From DATFDN01 sp963830565 (GTDB lineage Bacteria; Pseudomonadota; Alphaproteobacteria; Acetobacterales; Acetobacteraceae), in the NCBI GenBank assembly GCA_963830565.1, contig CAWHMO010000003.1:1-64000 (forward strand): a DNA stretch of 64,000 nt. Direction: 5' to 3'. Every line of letters begins with the position of its first letter. The first letter of the stretch is position 1. Below the pieces are notes generated by a model. That model ran no database searches. It had not been told where the DNA came from and worked only from the letters and a program-made list of their open reading frames with translations. Below are positions 26,970 through 35,613 of this stretch, piece by piece. A program made the translations under genes and the position numbers.

Positions 26970-27452
26970 TCAGGCACACCGTGCCGCCGTCAGTTCATGG
27001 GGTCTAGAACGACCACCGGGATTCTCGCGCTCCGTCTTGCTCTGGTAGTCGGCGTAGGGCGGCCAGAACTTAATCGCTTCCTGCCACAACCGCGCACGCT
27101 CCTCGCCTGCTGCAGTCCTGGCTCGCGCCCTGATGCGAGTCGTGCCCACCAGGACCTCAACCTCCGGGTTGGCCAGGAGATTGCGATACCAACCCGGATG
27201 CTCAGGGGACCCGCCTTTTGAGGCGACCACGAAGTAGCTGTCGCCGGCCCTGCCGTAAAACAGCGGAAAGACGAACTTATCCCCGGACCTCCGCCCTGTG
27301 GTCGTGAGCAGCAGCGAGGGCACGGTCATCTCGGAATAGCCGGGCGGTGTCACCGTGAACATGTGCCCGTCCGTGCCGCCGCTGGAGAGATATCGCTTCG
27401 CATGGTCCTGCATCCAGCCCGGCAGATTCGGTGCCAACTTGGCCTCGTTCAT
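26970..27452 (-). CDS. Deazaflavin-dependent nitroreductase-family protein, C-terminus frameshifted
   Basis: About 160 residues of the Ddn/nitroreductase split-barrel family: MNEAKLAPNLPGWMQDHAKR, YLSSGGTDGHMFTV, VPSLLLTTTGRRSGDKFVFP, SYFVVASKGGSPEHPGWYRN, LLANPEVEVLVG and WPPYADYQSKTERE. The family's close IPVVVLDP occurs in another frame one base away (near 27024), so an extra A has replaced the last 9 or so residues by a longer unrelated tail. The core may still fold. ATG 27452 has an AAGGA site. It precedes the GMC oxidoreductase on the same strand. Confidence 0.7.
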   Translation of the reverse strand: MNEAKLAPNLPGWMQDHAKRYLSSGGTDGHMFTVTPPGYSEMTVPSLLLTTTGRRSGDKFVFPLFYGRAGDSYFVVASKGGSPEHPGWYRNLLANPEVEVLVGTTRIRARARTAAGEERARLWQEAIKFWPPYADYQSKTERENPGGRSRPHELTAARCA

Positions 27453-27591
27453 CGCGCTATCCTTCCGTTGAGGCGGCAAGCGTATCGGCTGTAGTATTAC
27501 TGCGCCAGTGGCCGCCAATTCGAGCGGCCTCCGATGTCGGCATGAGATGCGGGCCCCTTTTCCAGAGAGTGTTCGATCCCGGTTCCTTTCC

Positions 27592-27769
27592 CCGCTCCAG
27601 TCGCCCTCCGTCAAGCCGCTCTCCGCCGTATTCCGGACCCGCCAAAAGGGCCAGGTTTCGCCAGGGTTTGGCGGCGCGGGCTCGAGACTGCGTAGTCGAA
27701 ACAACCACCGGAATCTCTCTCCGAAGGGCGGTCTCTCTCCGGAGCTTGGGACTGCCCGGATTTAGTCTA
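27592..27769. repeat. Second copy of the 6798 repeat, interrupted by IS630
   Basis: Matches 6798-6977 in order and orientation (see that entry). It ends at the TA where the IS630 element inserted; the next bases of the repeat (AAGCTTTTTC) reappear at 28990 on the other side. The upstream copy begins right after a tRNA-Gly end; here CCCCGCTCCA precedes the repeat and may be a worn version of the same tRNA terminus. 27453-27591 shows no gene. Confidence 0.75.
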
Positions 27770-28986
27770 GTGCTCCGTCATAGCTGATTTGAGGGGCCGT
27801 GCGTTCTGGCTTTGGCGGTGAAGCCATGGCCGGAGGCGTGCGATGAAGAAGTATCGGGTGACACTGACAGTGATGGAGCGCGAGGAGCTCGCGGCGCTGT
27901 TGTCGCGTGGCAAGGCGGATGTTCGCAAGCTCAAGCACGCTCAGATGCTGCTCAAGGCCGACGCGGCGGAGGGTGGCCCGGCGTGGACGGACGAGCGGAC
28001 CGCGGAGGCGGTCGGGATCGGGGTGGCCACGATAGAGCGGGTGCGGCGGCGCTTCGTGGAGGAGGGCCTGGCAGCCGCGCTGAGCCCGTATCGCGGGGGT
28101 AAGCGGGTCTATACGCGCGCGCTCGACGGCGCGCAGGAGGCGCACCTCATTGCGCTGGCCTGCTCCGCGCCGCCGCAAGGGTGCGGGCGCTGGACCTTGC
28201 GCCTGCTGGCGCGGCGCATGGTCGAGTTGCAGCACACCGACGCGCTCTCGCACGAAACGGTGCGCCAGACGCTCAAAAAAACGCCCTCAAGCCGCACCTG
28301 AGGCGGATGTGGTGCATCCCGCCGAAGCACTCGGCGGAGTTCGTCTTCCACATGGAAGACGTGCTGGAGGTCTACAGCCGTCCCTACGACGCGAAGCGGC
28401 CGGTGGTCTGCCTCGACGAGACTTTCAAGCAACTGGTCGGCGAAACGCGCGAACCCCTGCCGACACGGCCTGGCGCGGTTGAACGCTTCGACCACGTCTA
28501 TGTTCGCAACGGCGTGGCCAGCCTGTTCCTCGCCACTGAGCCGCTCGCCGGCTGGCGGCATGTGGCCGTGACCGAGCACCGCCGCCGCGGCGACTGGGCC
28601 AGCTTCGTGCGCGACCTGCTCGAGGGGCCATACCATGACGCCGAGCGCGTGGTGCTGGTCATGGACCAGCTCAACACTCACTCGCTCGCCAGCCTCTACG
28701 AGGCGTTCCCGCCCGAGGAGGCCAGGCGCCTGGCCGAGCGCATTGAACTCCACCACACGCCCAAGCATGGATCGTGGCTCAACATGGCCGAAATCGAGTT
28801 CAGCGCGTTAGCGCGGCAATGCCTCGCTCGCCGCATCGCCCAGCACGAGACGCTCCGCCGCCACGTCGCGCAATGGGAGGACCAGCGCAACGCCGGGCAA
28901 GCCAAGGTCAACTGGCACTTCACCACCGGCCAGGCCCGCACCAAACTCCGAAGCCTCTACCCATCACTTGATGACTGACAAAATAC
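27770..28986 (+). mobile_element. Complete IS630-family element, 1217 bp, TA target
   Basis: Lies between TA at 27768-27769 and TA at 28987-28988. Imperfect inverted ends share GTnnTnnGTCA (GTGCTCCGTCA on the left, GTATTTTGTCA on the complement of the right). The ends are confirmed independently because the interrupted repeat continues on both sides. It carries one transposase read through a -1 frameshift. Confidence 0.87.
27843..28978 (+). CDS. IS630-family transposase made by probable -1 frameshift at A7
   Basis: Frame 1 (27843-28280) encodes the helix-turn-helix half: MKKYRVTLTVMEREELAALL, WTDERTAEAVGIGVATIERV and RRRFVEEGLAAALSP. It ends LKKTPSSRT in its own frame. At 28275-28281 lies a run of seven A; slipping back one base after the second AAA gives KKNALKPHLRRMW and enters the second frame (28280-28978) with VVCLDETFKQLVG (first Asp), VLVMDQLNTHSLASLYEAFP (second Asp) and HHTPKHGSWLNMAEIEFSAL (Glu). 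The joined protein has about 378 residues, a normal length with the complete catalytic triad. A plain one-base deletion in the A run is the alternative. Confidence 0.8.
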
Positions 28987-29003
28987 TAGAAGCTTTTTCC
29001 TAA

Positions 29004-29831
29004 GAGTTTGACTTTGAACTCATGTGCAACGAGCAATGCGCCTGATGAGGAGCATGGCTGAGGCGGCGTAGAGGAAGGCTGTCGCGGACTCGATGGTAGT
29101 CTCGAAGTCCTTGGCGAGCCGACGATTGCGGTTGAGCCAGGCGAAGCACCGCTCCACCACCCAGCGGCGCGGATGGACGGCAAAGCCGACCTGATCAGCG
29201 GGTTTGCGGACGATCTCGATGGCGATGCAGGTGGCGTCGGCGACGCGCTCGGCCGCATAGGCGGTGTCGGCAAAGGCACGCTCGACAAAGGGAAAGCTGC
29301 GACGAGACGTCTTCAGCAGCGGGACGGCACCGTCGCGGTCCTGGACGGAGGCGGGATGCACTTGCAGCACCAGCGGGCGGCCATCGGTGTCGACCATCGC
29401 GTGCCGCTTGCGGCCGAGCACCTTCTTTCCGGCATCATAGCCGCGCGGGCCACCGCCTCGGTTGTCTTGACGCTCTGGCTGTCGATGACGGCAGCGCTCG
29501 GGCTTGCCTCGCGTCCGGCCCGCTCGCGGTCGAGCATCACCAGCCGATGGGTGATCGCCTCCCACACATGAGCGCGCCGCCACGCCGCGAACCAGCCGTA
29601 GACCGTCTGCCGCGGCGGGAAGCAGGGCGGCAACATGCGCCACGCGATGCCGCCGCGCAGCACGTAGAAGATCGCGTTGACGATTTCGCGCATCGACCAC
29701 TCGGGCGGCCGCCCGATGCCAGCAGGAGGCGGGAGAAGCGGCTCCAGGACCGCCCATTCGGCGTCCGTCAGGTCACTGGCAAAGCGGAGCCCGTCGCGCT
29801 TATGCTGCGGGCGGGTGGTTGCGGTCCACAT
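29004..29831 (-). mobile_element. IS5-family element, copy 2, transposase with one frameshift
   Basis: Second copy of the element at 3118-3944. The transposase runs from ATG 29831 (MWTATTRPQHKRDGL) to TGA 29020. It is in frame where copy 1 is broken (AWRRAHVWEAITHRLVMLDR and LLKTSRRSFPFVERAFADTA) but lacks one G near 29452, so TTEAV shifts before GPRGYDAGKK. The rest, GFAVHPRRWVVERCFAWLNR and NRRLAKDFETTIESATAFLY with the catalytic Glu, is good. TAA precedes the left end GAGTTTGACTT. The right boundary lies an unknown distance beyond 29831. It landed 12 bp from the IS630. Confidence 0.82.
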
Positions 29832-30189
29832 GAACGCGTCCCCCTGCCATTGTTGTTTCAGCGAATTGTAAGGTCCGCGTTCACCGGACGCAAGAAACGG
29901 CACGTCATTAATGGGTCAGTTGGAATGTCAGTCTTCGACCCATCCTGACCGTCGCCCGGCCCATCAGGCCATCCCGGGAGCCGGACCTTCGGTGCCGCCC
30001 GGCTTCCGCAGCGTCGCGCCTACTTGAGACGTTTGGATAAGCCCGAATGACCCAAAAGTGGTCGTTTGTTGACCGCCAGTCTCACCAGGCCGGGCGCGGG
30101 CGGAACGGATGCTGTTGAGGTTGCCTGCTAGCATGCGTGTACAGTAGCTTTCGGCAATCATACTGTCCCCAGGTAGGATTTTCAACTCT
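29832..30189. other. Intergenic stretch upstream of the SIR2-STAND gene
   Basis: About 360 bp with no convincing gene. The first part probably contains the undefined right end of the IS5-family element. An AGGTAGG stretch at about 30171-30177 could serve as the ribosome site for GTG 30190. A TAG at 30145-30147 closes that frame upstream, so the start must lie after it. I see no tRNA or companion gene here. Confidence 0.5.
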
Positions 30190-33100
30190 GTGGCCATCAC
30201 TGCACTTCGTGAGTTTCTTCGGCATCCCGACTGCCTCCTCTTCGTCGGCTCGGGAATTTCGATGTGGTCCGGCCTTCCGAGCTGGACGGGATTTCTGCAC
30301 GATTTTGCTATCCATCTCGAGGCCGACGGGCAGTCCGCTGACCTTGTGCGCCGGGAGATCGGACATGGGGATCTGCTGCAGGCCGCAAGCTATGCCGTGA
30401 GCAAGCTGACCCCGGGGTCATTTGGTGCTTTCATCCGAAAGGCCGTTCAATTTGGGACCGCAACGCCCCATGCGATCCACAAGGCGATTGTGGAGCTGGG
30501 GCCGACCAGCTTCATTACCACCAACTATGACACGCTGATCGAGCAGGCGCTCGGCGCATGGCGGGCCGATACATTCTTTCCTGCTCCGGTCACCAACAAG
30601 CACTTGGTTGAGCTTGCAGAGATCTTGAGCGCCCGGTCCTCGCACTTTATCTTCAAGCCGCATGGCGATGTGAACGATGTCTCAAGCATCATTCTCACAC
30701 GAGAGCAGTATCGGCTCCTACTTCCGAGTGGCGAGCGTCACCACGCGCTTGAGGCGCTCAAGACGCTTCTAATCACCCGACCCGTGCTCTATCTGGGGTT
30801 CGGGCTGCGCGATCCGGACTTCATCTATCTGCGCGATCTCCTGCTCAACATCTACCAAGGTGCAGTGCGCGACCACTGGGCGATCATGCCCGACGTCACT
30901 CCTGAAGAGGTCGACTATTGGCGAGGCCAATATGGGATCAAGCTGCACGGCTACATGACGCATGTACGGCCCGACCGATCGCGCGATCATCGCGAGCTTC
31001 TGCTAATACTCGAGGCACTGGCCGCCTCGGGGCGGACAATCGCTCCGGCAGCTGGGCCCGGCATGCGGCCGACCACGGCGAGCAAGGCCGAGCGCGTGCT
31101 CGCCTTGACTCGCTACACAGCGGGACTTGTCCGCCGCTTTGACAATACAAGTGTTCCGGCCGAGGTGCGCGTCTCGCGAGTGCGCAAGGCAAATGACTTC
31201 ATTTTTCGCCCGGAGCGCTTTGAAGGATGGACGACCACTCGGTTCCTGACTGAGGGGCCACCAGCAGCCTACCTCATCGGCTCACCTGGCGCAGGCAAGA
31301 GCTACGCGCTGCGGCTTGCTGCGTGTCGGTTGGCTTCGCGCTTGCAGCGGGCCTGCATAGACGATGCACTCACTGCGGCAGGCTTGACGTTGCCGGTGTT
31401 TATCGACCTCAAACTTTATAAAGGCGATCTGCGCGCGCAGATCGGTGGTCAACTTCCGGCTGGGTTTACGCTCGAGCAGCTGCGCGGAGAGCTTCGCCTG
31501 AAGCTGTTTCTGGACGCTTTCAATGAGATGCCCTCCGAGCACCTCGAGAACGGCGCGCTCTTCGCAGCACTTGATGCCCTGGAATCGGAAATAGGCTCGT
31601 TCGACTTTGCTATCGCCTCTCGTACGACAGATGGCCTTGCGAACCGATCGGATGACGGTGCTCTCTATCAGATCGACTGGTTTGAAAAGCCCCATGTCGA
31701 CGCTGTACTTGCGATGCGCGGCATCAAGCTAGCTGGCCCGTTCACCGACGAGATTCGCGCGCTGCTCAGCCGACCATTCTTCCTGCAGCTTGTCCTGAAG
31801 GGGTCGGTAGAGGTTCCGGCCAACGCCAGTCCGCGAGATGTGTACGCCTCGTTCATCGCCAAACTACAGTCGCAGTTTTCCAACCGGTTTGACACATGCT
31901 TCGAGCTGCTACCGATATTCTCAAAAGTGGCTTATCGCGCAATCGGATCTGACAGCGAGGCATTTCCGCTCGCCTGGCTGACCGATCTCCTCGTGGCACA
32001 GATACCCCAGGCGGCCAAGTTCACCGCCAAAGAAGTGATCAACTGGCTGGTCGCGCAGCAGATTCTGATCCCCTATACAGGCCGGCGCGCCTCGTTCGTG
32101 CACCAATCGATTACCGAATATTGCGCAGCCACGGAGCTTGCCCGTCGATCGCGGGCGGACATGGTCTGGCTGCGTGAAACCATCACATCTAAGAAATGGG
32201 ACCAATGTTTGTTCCTTGCGCTTGCGCTGATGGAGCCGACCATCGCCAACCAGGTGCTGAGCGATGCAATCGAGGCAGACCTACACTTGGCGATCAACGC
32301 GATTCGCTATGCCGAGGAAGGGCAGTCGCCCGCAGTTAGCCGCATCCTGGAGGCCGTGATTGCGCGGGTGGCGAAGAGCGATGTGCAGCACGTCGACTTC
32401 TTGTCGCTCCACAACCTGCTGGTGGGTCCCGAGCATGCCGAGCTGCTCCATAAGCTCGTTGAGGTTCGGGATTCCATTGGAGGCGAGGCCGTGATGCTGC
32501 TCACGCAAATTAAGGGCGCGGCGTTCAAACCCGAGCTTCTCGATCTTCTTGAGACGCACGCAGGTGATTACAATTTCTCGGCCAACGGTATCGCCCCGGC
32601 GCTCGCACCCATGCTCGACGAATCGGACCTTCCGCGACTAGTGCGCATGGCCAAGATATGGCGAAGTAAGGGTGACGAAGACAGCTGTTATGCGATCAGC
32701 CAACTTCTCGGCAGCTACGAGCCAGAGCGTCTGCTTCGCGCGGTTTCCACCCGCATCGAGGACATGCCTCCAGAGATCGCGTCGCTTCTTGCCGAGGCTC
32801 TAAGCGAGCGGAAGGACGATGCATCGTTCAGCATGGAGGCCGAGCTTCTCTGCGCGTATCCTAACGAAACGACCTCGTCTTTTTGCCTTGCACTCGGCGT
32901 CGTGAAGCGCGGTCAGGAAGCGAGTTATCGACGCCTGGGCGCCCGTCATGTTGAAGCGATTTGGAGCGCGCGTTTTTCTCAAGGTTTATGGGCAAGCGCA
33001 ATGTCGGATGTCTGCCTGCTTCGCCCCGATCTCGCTGATCATGTGGCACGCATGGCGGAGGCGCATGACGGCATCGAGGCGATCGCCTTGCGACACTGCG

Positions 33101-33720
33101 CCGGCGCGGACAACGAGATCCTGATGGTGGCTTTGGAGCAACTGTTGCAGCGCGACGATGAATCGCTGCAGGACCAGCCCTTCGTTATTCTCCCTTTGCG
33201 CAAACTCGACTGGCGAGGGCGCGAGTTGCTGTTCGCACGCAGCCTTGTCCGCGATCTTCCTACGCTGCGAACAGCGTTGCTCCATCAGGTCGTCGAAGCT
33301 TCTCCCATGCGCCGAGGCGCTATCGGCCTCGGCACGCTGCGCCACGTCATCGGAATGGTGAGGGCGAGTCTTGGTCCCGATGAATGGGGGGAACGCGACG
33401 GACTGGGCGAGATCGTCGCGCATCTGGGCGACGCCGAAGTGCAGGGATATTGCCTGTCAGCTCTTGTCGATGGCCCTGAGTGGCTGCGGCATTGGGTTAA
33501 GACCCATTATCTTCACCAAGCTGAAGGCCTCAGGAGCGACGCGCTGAGTGATGAGATGATCGCCGCTCTCTTGGCCGATCTGAACGTGCCAGGTAAAATC
33601 CGGCAATTTTTTATAATCCGCTCGGTAGTATCGCAACGGATCGACTGGTTGTCGAGCGGCTGCTGCCGCTCGCCGAAGGTGCCTCGGCGGTCTTCCGTCA
33701 AAATCTTGCACTGGTGCTGA
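30190..33720 (+). CDS. SIR2-STAND NTPase, candidate anti-phage defence protein
   Basis: 1176 residues as read. Residues 1-270 are a SIR2 NADase-type domain: GSGIS at 20-24, TTNYD with N112, KPHGD with H158 (the two residues that serve NAD hydrolysis in SIR2 effectors) and YLGFGLRDPDF. Next is a STAND-type NTPase: Walker A GSPGAGKS at 364-371, Walker B LKLFLDAFNEM with D442, IASRTTD, and HQSITEYCAA from H638, the usual motif after the winged helix. Residues from about 680 on are helical, HEAT-like repeats, the expected sensor. This architecture (SIR2 effector, NTPase switch, repeat sensor) is that of Avs5-like abortive-infection proteins that destroy NAD when a phage protein is sensed. The last 35 or so residues are shifted: a seventh T at 33607-33612 would continue the protein to 33806 (1205 residues). 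Single gene; no partner is visible. Confidence 0.85.
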   Translation: MAITALREFLRHPDCLLFVGSGISMWSGLPSWTGFLHDFAIHLEADGQSADLVRREIGHGDLLQAASYAVSKLTPGSFGAFIRKAVQFGTATPHAIHKAIVELGPTSFITTNYDTLIEQALGAWRADTFFPAPVTNKHLVELAEILSARSSHFIFKPHGDVNDVSSIILTREQYRLLLPSGERHHALEALKTLLITRPVLYLGFGLRDPDFIYLRDLLLNIYQGAVRDHWAIMPDVTPEEVDYWRGQYGIKLHGYMTHVRPDRSRDHRELLLILEALAASGRTIAPAAGPGMRPTTASKAERVLALTRYTAGLVRRFDNTSVPAEVRVSRVRKANDFIFRPERFEGWTTTRFLTEGPPAAYLIGSPGAGKSYALRLAACRLASRLQRACIDDALTAAGLTLPVFIDLKLYKGDLRAQIGGQLPAGFTLEQLRGELRLKLFLDAFNEMPSEHLENGALFAALDALESEIGSFDFAIASRTTDGLANRSDDGALYQIDWFEKPHVDAVLAMRGIKLAGPFTDEIRALLSRPFFLQLVLKGSVEVPANASPRDVYASFIAKLQSQFSNRFDTCFELLPIFSKVAYRAIGSDSEAFPLAWLTDLLVAQIPQAAKFTAKEVINWLVAQQILIPYTGRRASFVHQSITEYCAATELARRSRADMVWLRETITSKKWDQCLFLALALMEPTIANQVLSDAIEADLHLAINAIRYAEEGQSPAVSRILEAVIARVAKSDVQHVDFLSLHNLLVGPEHAELLHKLVEVRDSIGGEAVMLLTQIKGAAFKPELLDLLETHAGDYNFSANGIAPALAPMLDESDLPRLVRMAKIWRSKGDEDSCYAISQLLGSYEPERLLRAVSTRIEDMPPEIASLLAEALSERKDDASFSMEAELLCAYPNETTSSFCLALGVVKRGQEASYRRLGARHVEAIWSARFSQGLWASAMSDVCLLRPDLADHVARMAEAHDGIEAIALRHCAGADNEILMVALEQLLQRDDESLQDQPFVILPLRKLDWRGRELLFARSLVRDLPTLRTALLHQVVEASPMRRGAIGLGTLRHVIGMVRASLGPDEWGERDGLGEIVAHLGDAEVQGYCLSALVDGPEWLRHWVKTHYLHQAEGLRSDALSDEMIAALLADLNVPGKIRQFFIIRSVVSQRIDWLSSGCCRSPKVPRRSSVKILHWC

Positions 33721-34008
33721 GCGCGGCGGGGGATCGGCAAGAGCTCCCGACTTGTCCCTCACGTGAGGCACTGTTGGCCCAATGTCTCGAACCGATTACA
33801 GACTGACCTTGACGGTCAAAACTGAACGCACTCCGGAGAGGACTCCTGCCACGCCACTCAAGAGGTGACAGCTTCCGCCCAAGCCAAACTAAAGCCGCCG
33901 GCCCGTACTCGGCTCACAGGGCGACGTCCGCTTTCTAACGGTGCCGCCTGGAGCCGGACGTTCTGCCTTCCACCCCTCCCAGACCTGCAAATTGACCCAC
34001 TACCCGCC

Positions 34009-35613
34009 TCAAGCAACATAACCCCCCGCGCGATCGCTCTCCACCGCCGCGGCCTCGCGCTGGTCCGGGGGACCATGCCCGCCGCCGCCGGGGGTCGCCA
34101 GGCTCACGACATCGCCGGTTTGAAGGATGTACTGGCGCTTCGGGTCCACCGTCTCGCCGTTGATCCGCACCGCGCCCGGCGCGCCGCTCTGCCCGGCCGC
34201 CAGGCCGAACGCCGGGATCAGCGTGCGCTCGGCAAGGAAGGAGACCGCGATCGGCGTGGGCGACAGGCTCTCGATGACGATCTCCTGTCCCAACCCGCCG
34301 CGATGCCGTCCCGCGCCGCCGCTGCCGGGCCGCAAAGCCTTGCGATGGAAGCGCAGCGGCGCGATATGCTCGCAGATCTCGACACTGGTGGAGGAGACGT
34401 TGGAGGGCCACGACAGACAGGTCTGGCCGTCCCGTCCGACACCCGCGCCCATGCCGCCATTGTAGAAGAACATGTTCGCATAGGGCCGGCCGTCCGCCCG
34501 CACGCCCGATTGATTCATCCCCCACATTGGCGACCCGCACGCGGCGATCACCCGCTCGGGCACTACTTGCCCGAGGCAGCCGAACACGAGCATCGGCAGG
34601 TAGTGCCCGATCAGCATGCGCGATCCGCCGGCCGCCGGGAATTGTGGATTGACGATGCAACCGGCGGGTGCGCGCACAGCGATCGGCCGCCATGCGCCCT
34701 CGTTGTTCGGCAGCGTGGGGCTGGTGCAGACCTTCACGCCGTAGATGGTCATCGCGTAGGTGTAGCAGAAGGCGCAGTTGATCGCCCGGTCCACCTGCGG
34801 ATCGGTGCCGTCGTAGTCGATCGCGATCGTGTCGCCCGCGATGGTCAGCGCCATGCGGATCGTGACCGGATTGTCCATCAGCCCGTCGGTCTGGATCTCG
34901 CTGCGATAGGTGCCGTCGGGCAGCGCCGCGATGGCGGCGCGCATCGCCGCCTCGCACCGCCCCTGGATCTCCGCCGCGAGGTCCGACAGATCGTCGAGGC
35001 CCGCGAGATCCATCTGCGCCAGCAGCCGATCCTCCATCAGATCGAGCGCCACGACCTGCGCCCACAGATCGCCAAGCGTCTGGTCGGGCGTGCGCACGTT
35101 CTTGCGCAAGATCGCGACGAAGGTCTCGTCGATGCGCCCACCCTGCATCAGCTTCATCGGCGGGATCTGCAACCCCTCCTCGAACACCTCGCGCGGCTCC
35201 GGGCTGCGGATCTTGCCGCCAATATCCGGGGAGTGAGCAGTGGACGCGCTGAACGCGACTAGCCGGCCGCCGCGAAAGATCGGCTTGGCTACCGTGATAT
35301 CCGGCAGATGCCCCGTGCCGAGCCAGATATCGTTGGTGATCAGCACATCGCCGAGGGACAGGCGCTCGGGCGGGAAGAAGCGCAGGAAGTGCTTCACCGT
35401 CTCCGGCAGGGTGCCGATGAAGCTCGGGATGCTCTCGGTGGCCTGTACGAGCGACTGCCCGCGCGCGTCCGTGATGACGCAGCTGAAATCATAGCTTTCC
35501 CGCACCAGCGTCGAGAAGCTCGTGCGCACGAGCGCCGCAGCGGCCTCGTCCACCAGCGCGATCAGGCGGCGCCAGAGGAGTTCCAGCTCGACCGGGTCGA
35601 AGGTTCTGTTCAT
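34009..35613 (-). CDS. Hydantoinase B/oxoprolinase beta-type subunit (HyuB)
   Basis: 534 residues from ATG 35613 (MNRTFDPVELELLWRRLIAL). Family markers: SYDFSCVITDARGQSLVQAT, ITNDIWLGTGHLPDITVAKP, AHSPDIGG, YDGTDPQVDRAINCAFCYTY and GGRHRGG-like (GGAGRHRGGLGQEIVIESL) with a glycine-rich end ATPGGGGHGPP. HyuB pairs with HyuA for ATP-dependent opening of cyclic amides such as hydantoins, 5-oxoproline or N-methylhydantoin; the ring used here is unknown. Its ATG overlaps the hyuA stop by one base (TGATG), showing translational coupling. First intact core gene to the right of the SIR2-STAND gene. 33807-34008 shows no gene. Confidence 0.88.
   Translation of the reverse strand: MNRTFDPVELELLWRRLIALVDEAAAALVRTSFSTLVRESYDFSCVITDARGQSLVQATESIPSFIGTLPETVKHFLRFFPPERLSLGDVLITNDIWLGTGHLPDITVAKPIFRGGRLVAFSASTAHSPDIGGKIRSPEPREVFEEGLQIPPMKLMQGGRIDETFVAILRKNVRTPDQTLGDLWAQVVALDLMEDRLLAQMDLAGLDDLSDLAAEIQGRCEAAMRAAIAALPDGTYRSEIQTDGLMDNPVTIRMALTIAGDTIAIDYDGTDPQVDRAINCAFCYTYAMTIYGVKVCTSPTLPNNEGAWRPIAVRAPAGCIVNPQFPAAGGSRMLIGHYLPMLVFGCLGQVVPERVIAACGSPMWGMNQSGVRADGRPYANMFFYNGGMGAGVGRDGQTCLSWPSNVSSTSVEICEHIAPLRFHRKALRPGSGGAGRHRGGLGQEIVIESLSPTPIAVSFLAERTLIPAFGLAAGQSGAPGAVRINGETVDPKRQYILQTGDVVSLATPGGGGHGPPDQREAAAVESDRAGGYVA

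Noticed and set aside
29964..30200. Possible small gene opposite the SIR2-STAND start
   Set aside because: No ribosome site or recognisable features; low-complexity composition and overlap with the real start region.
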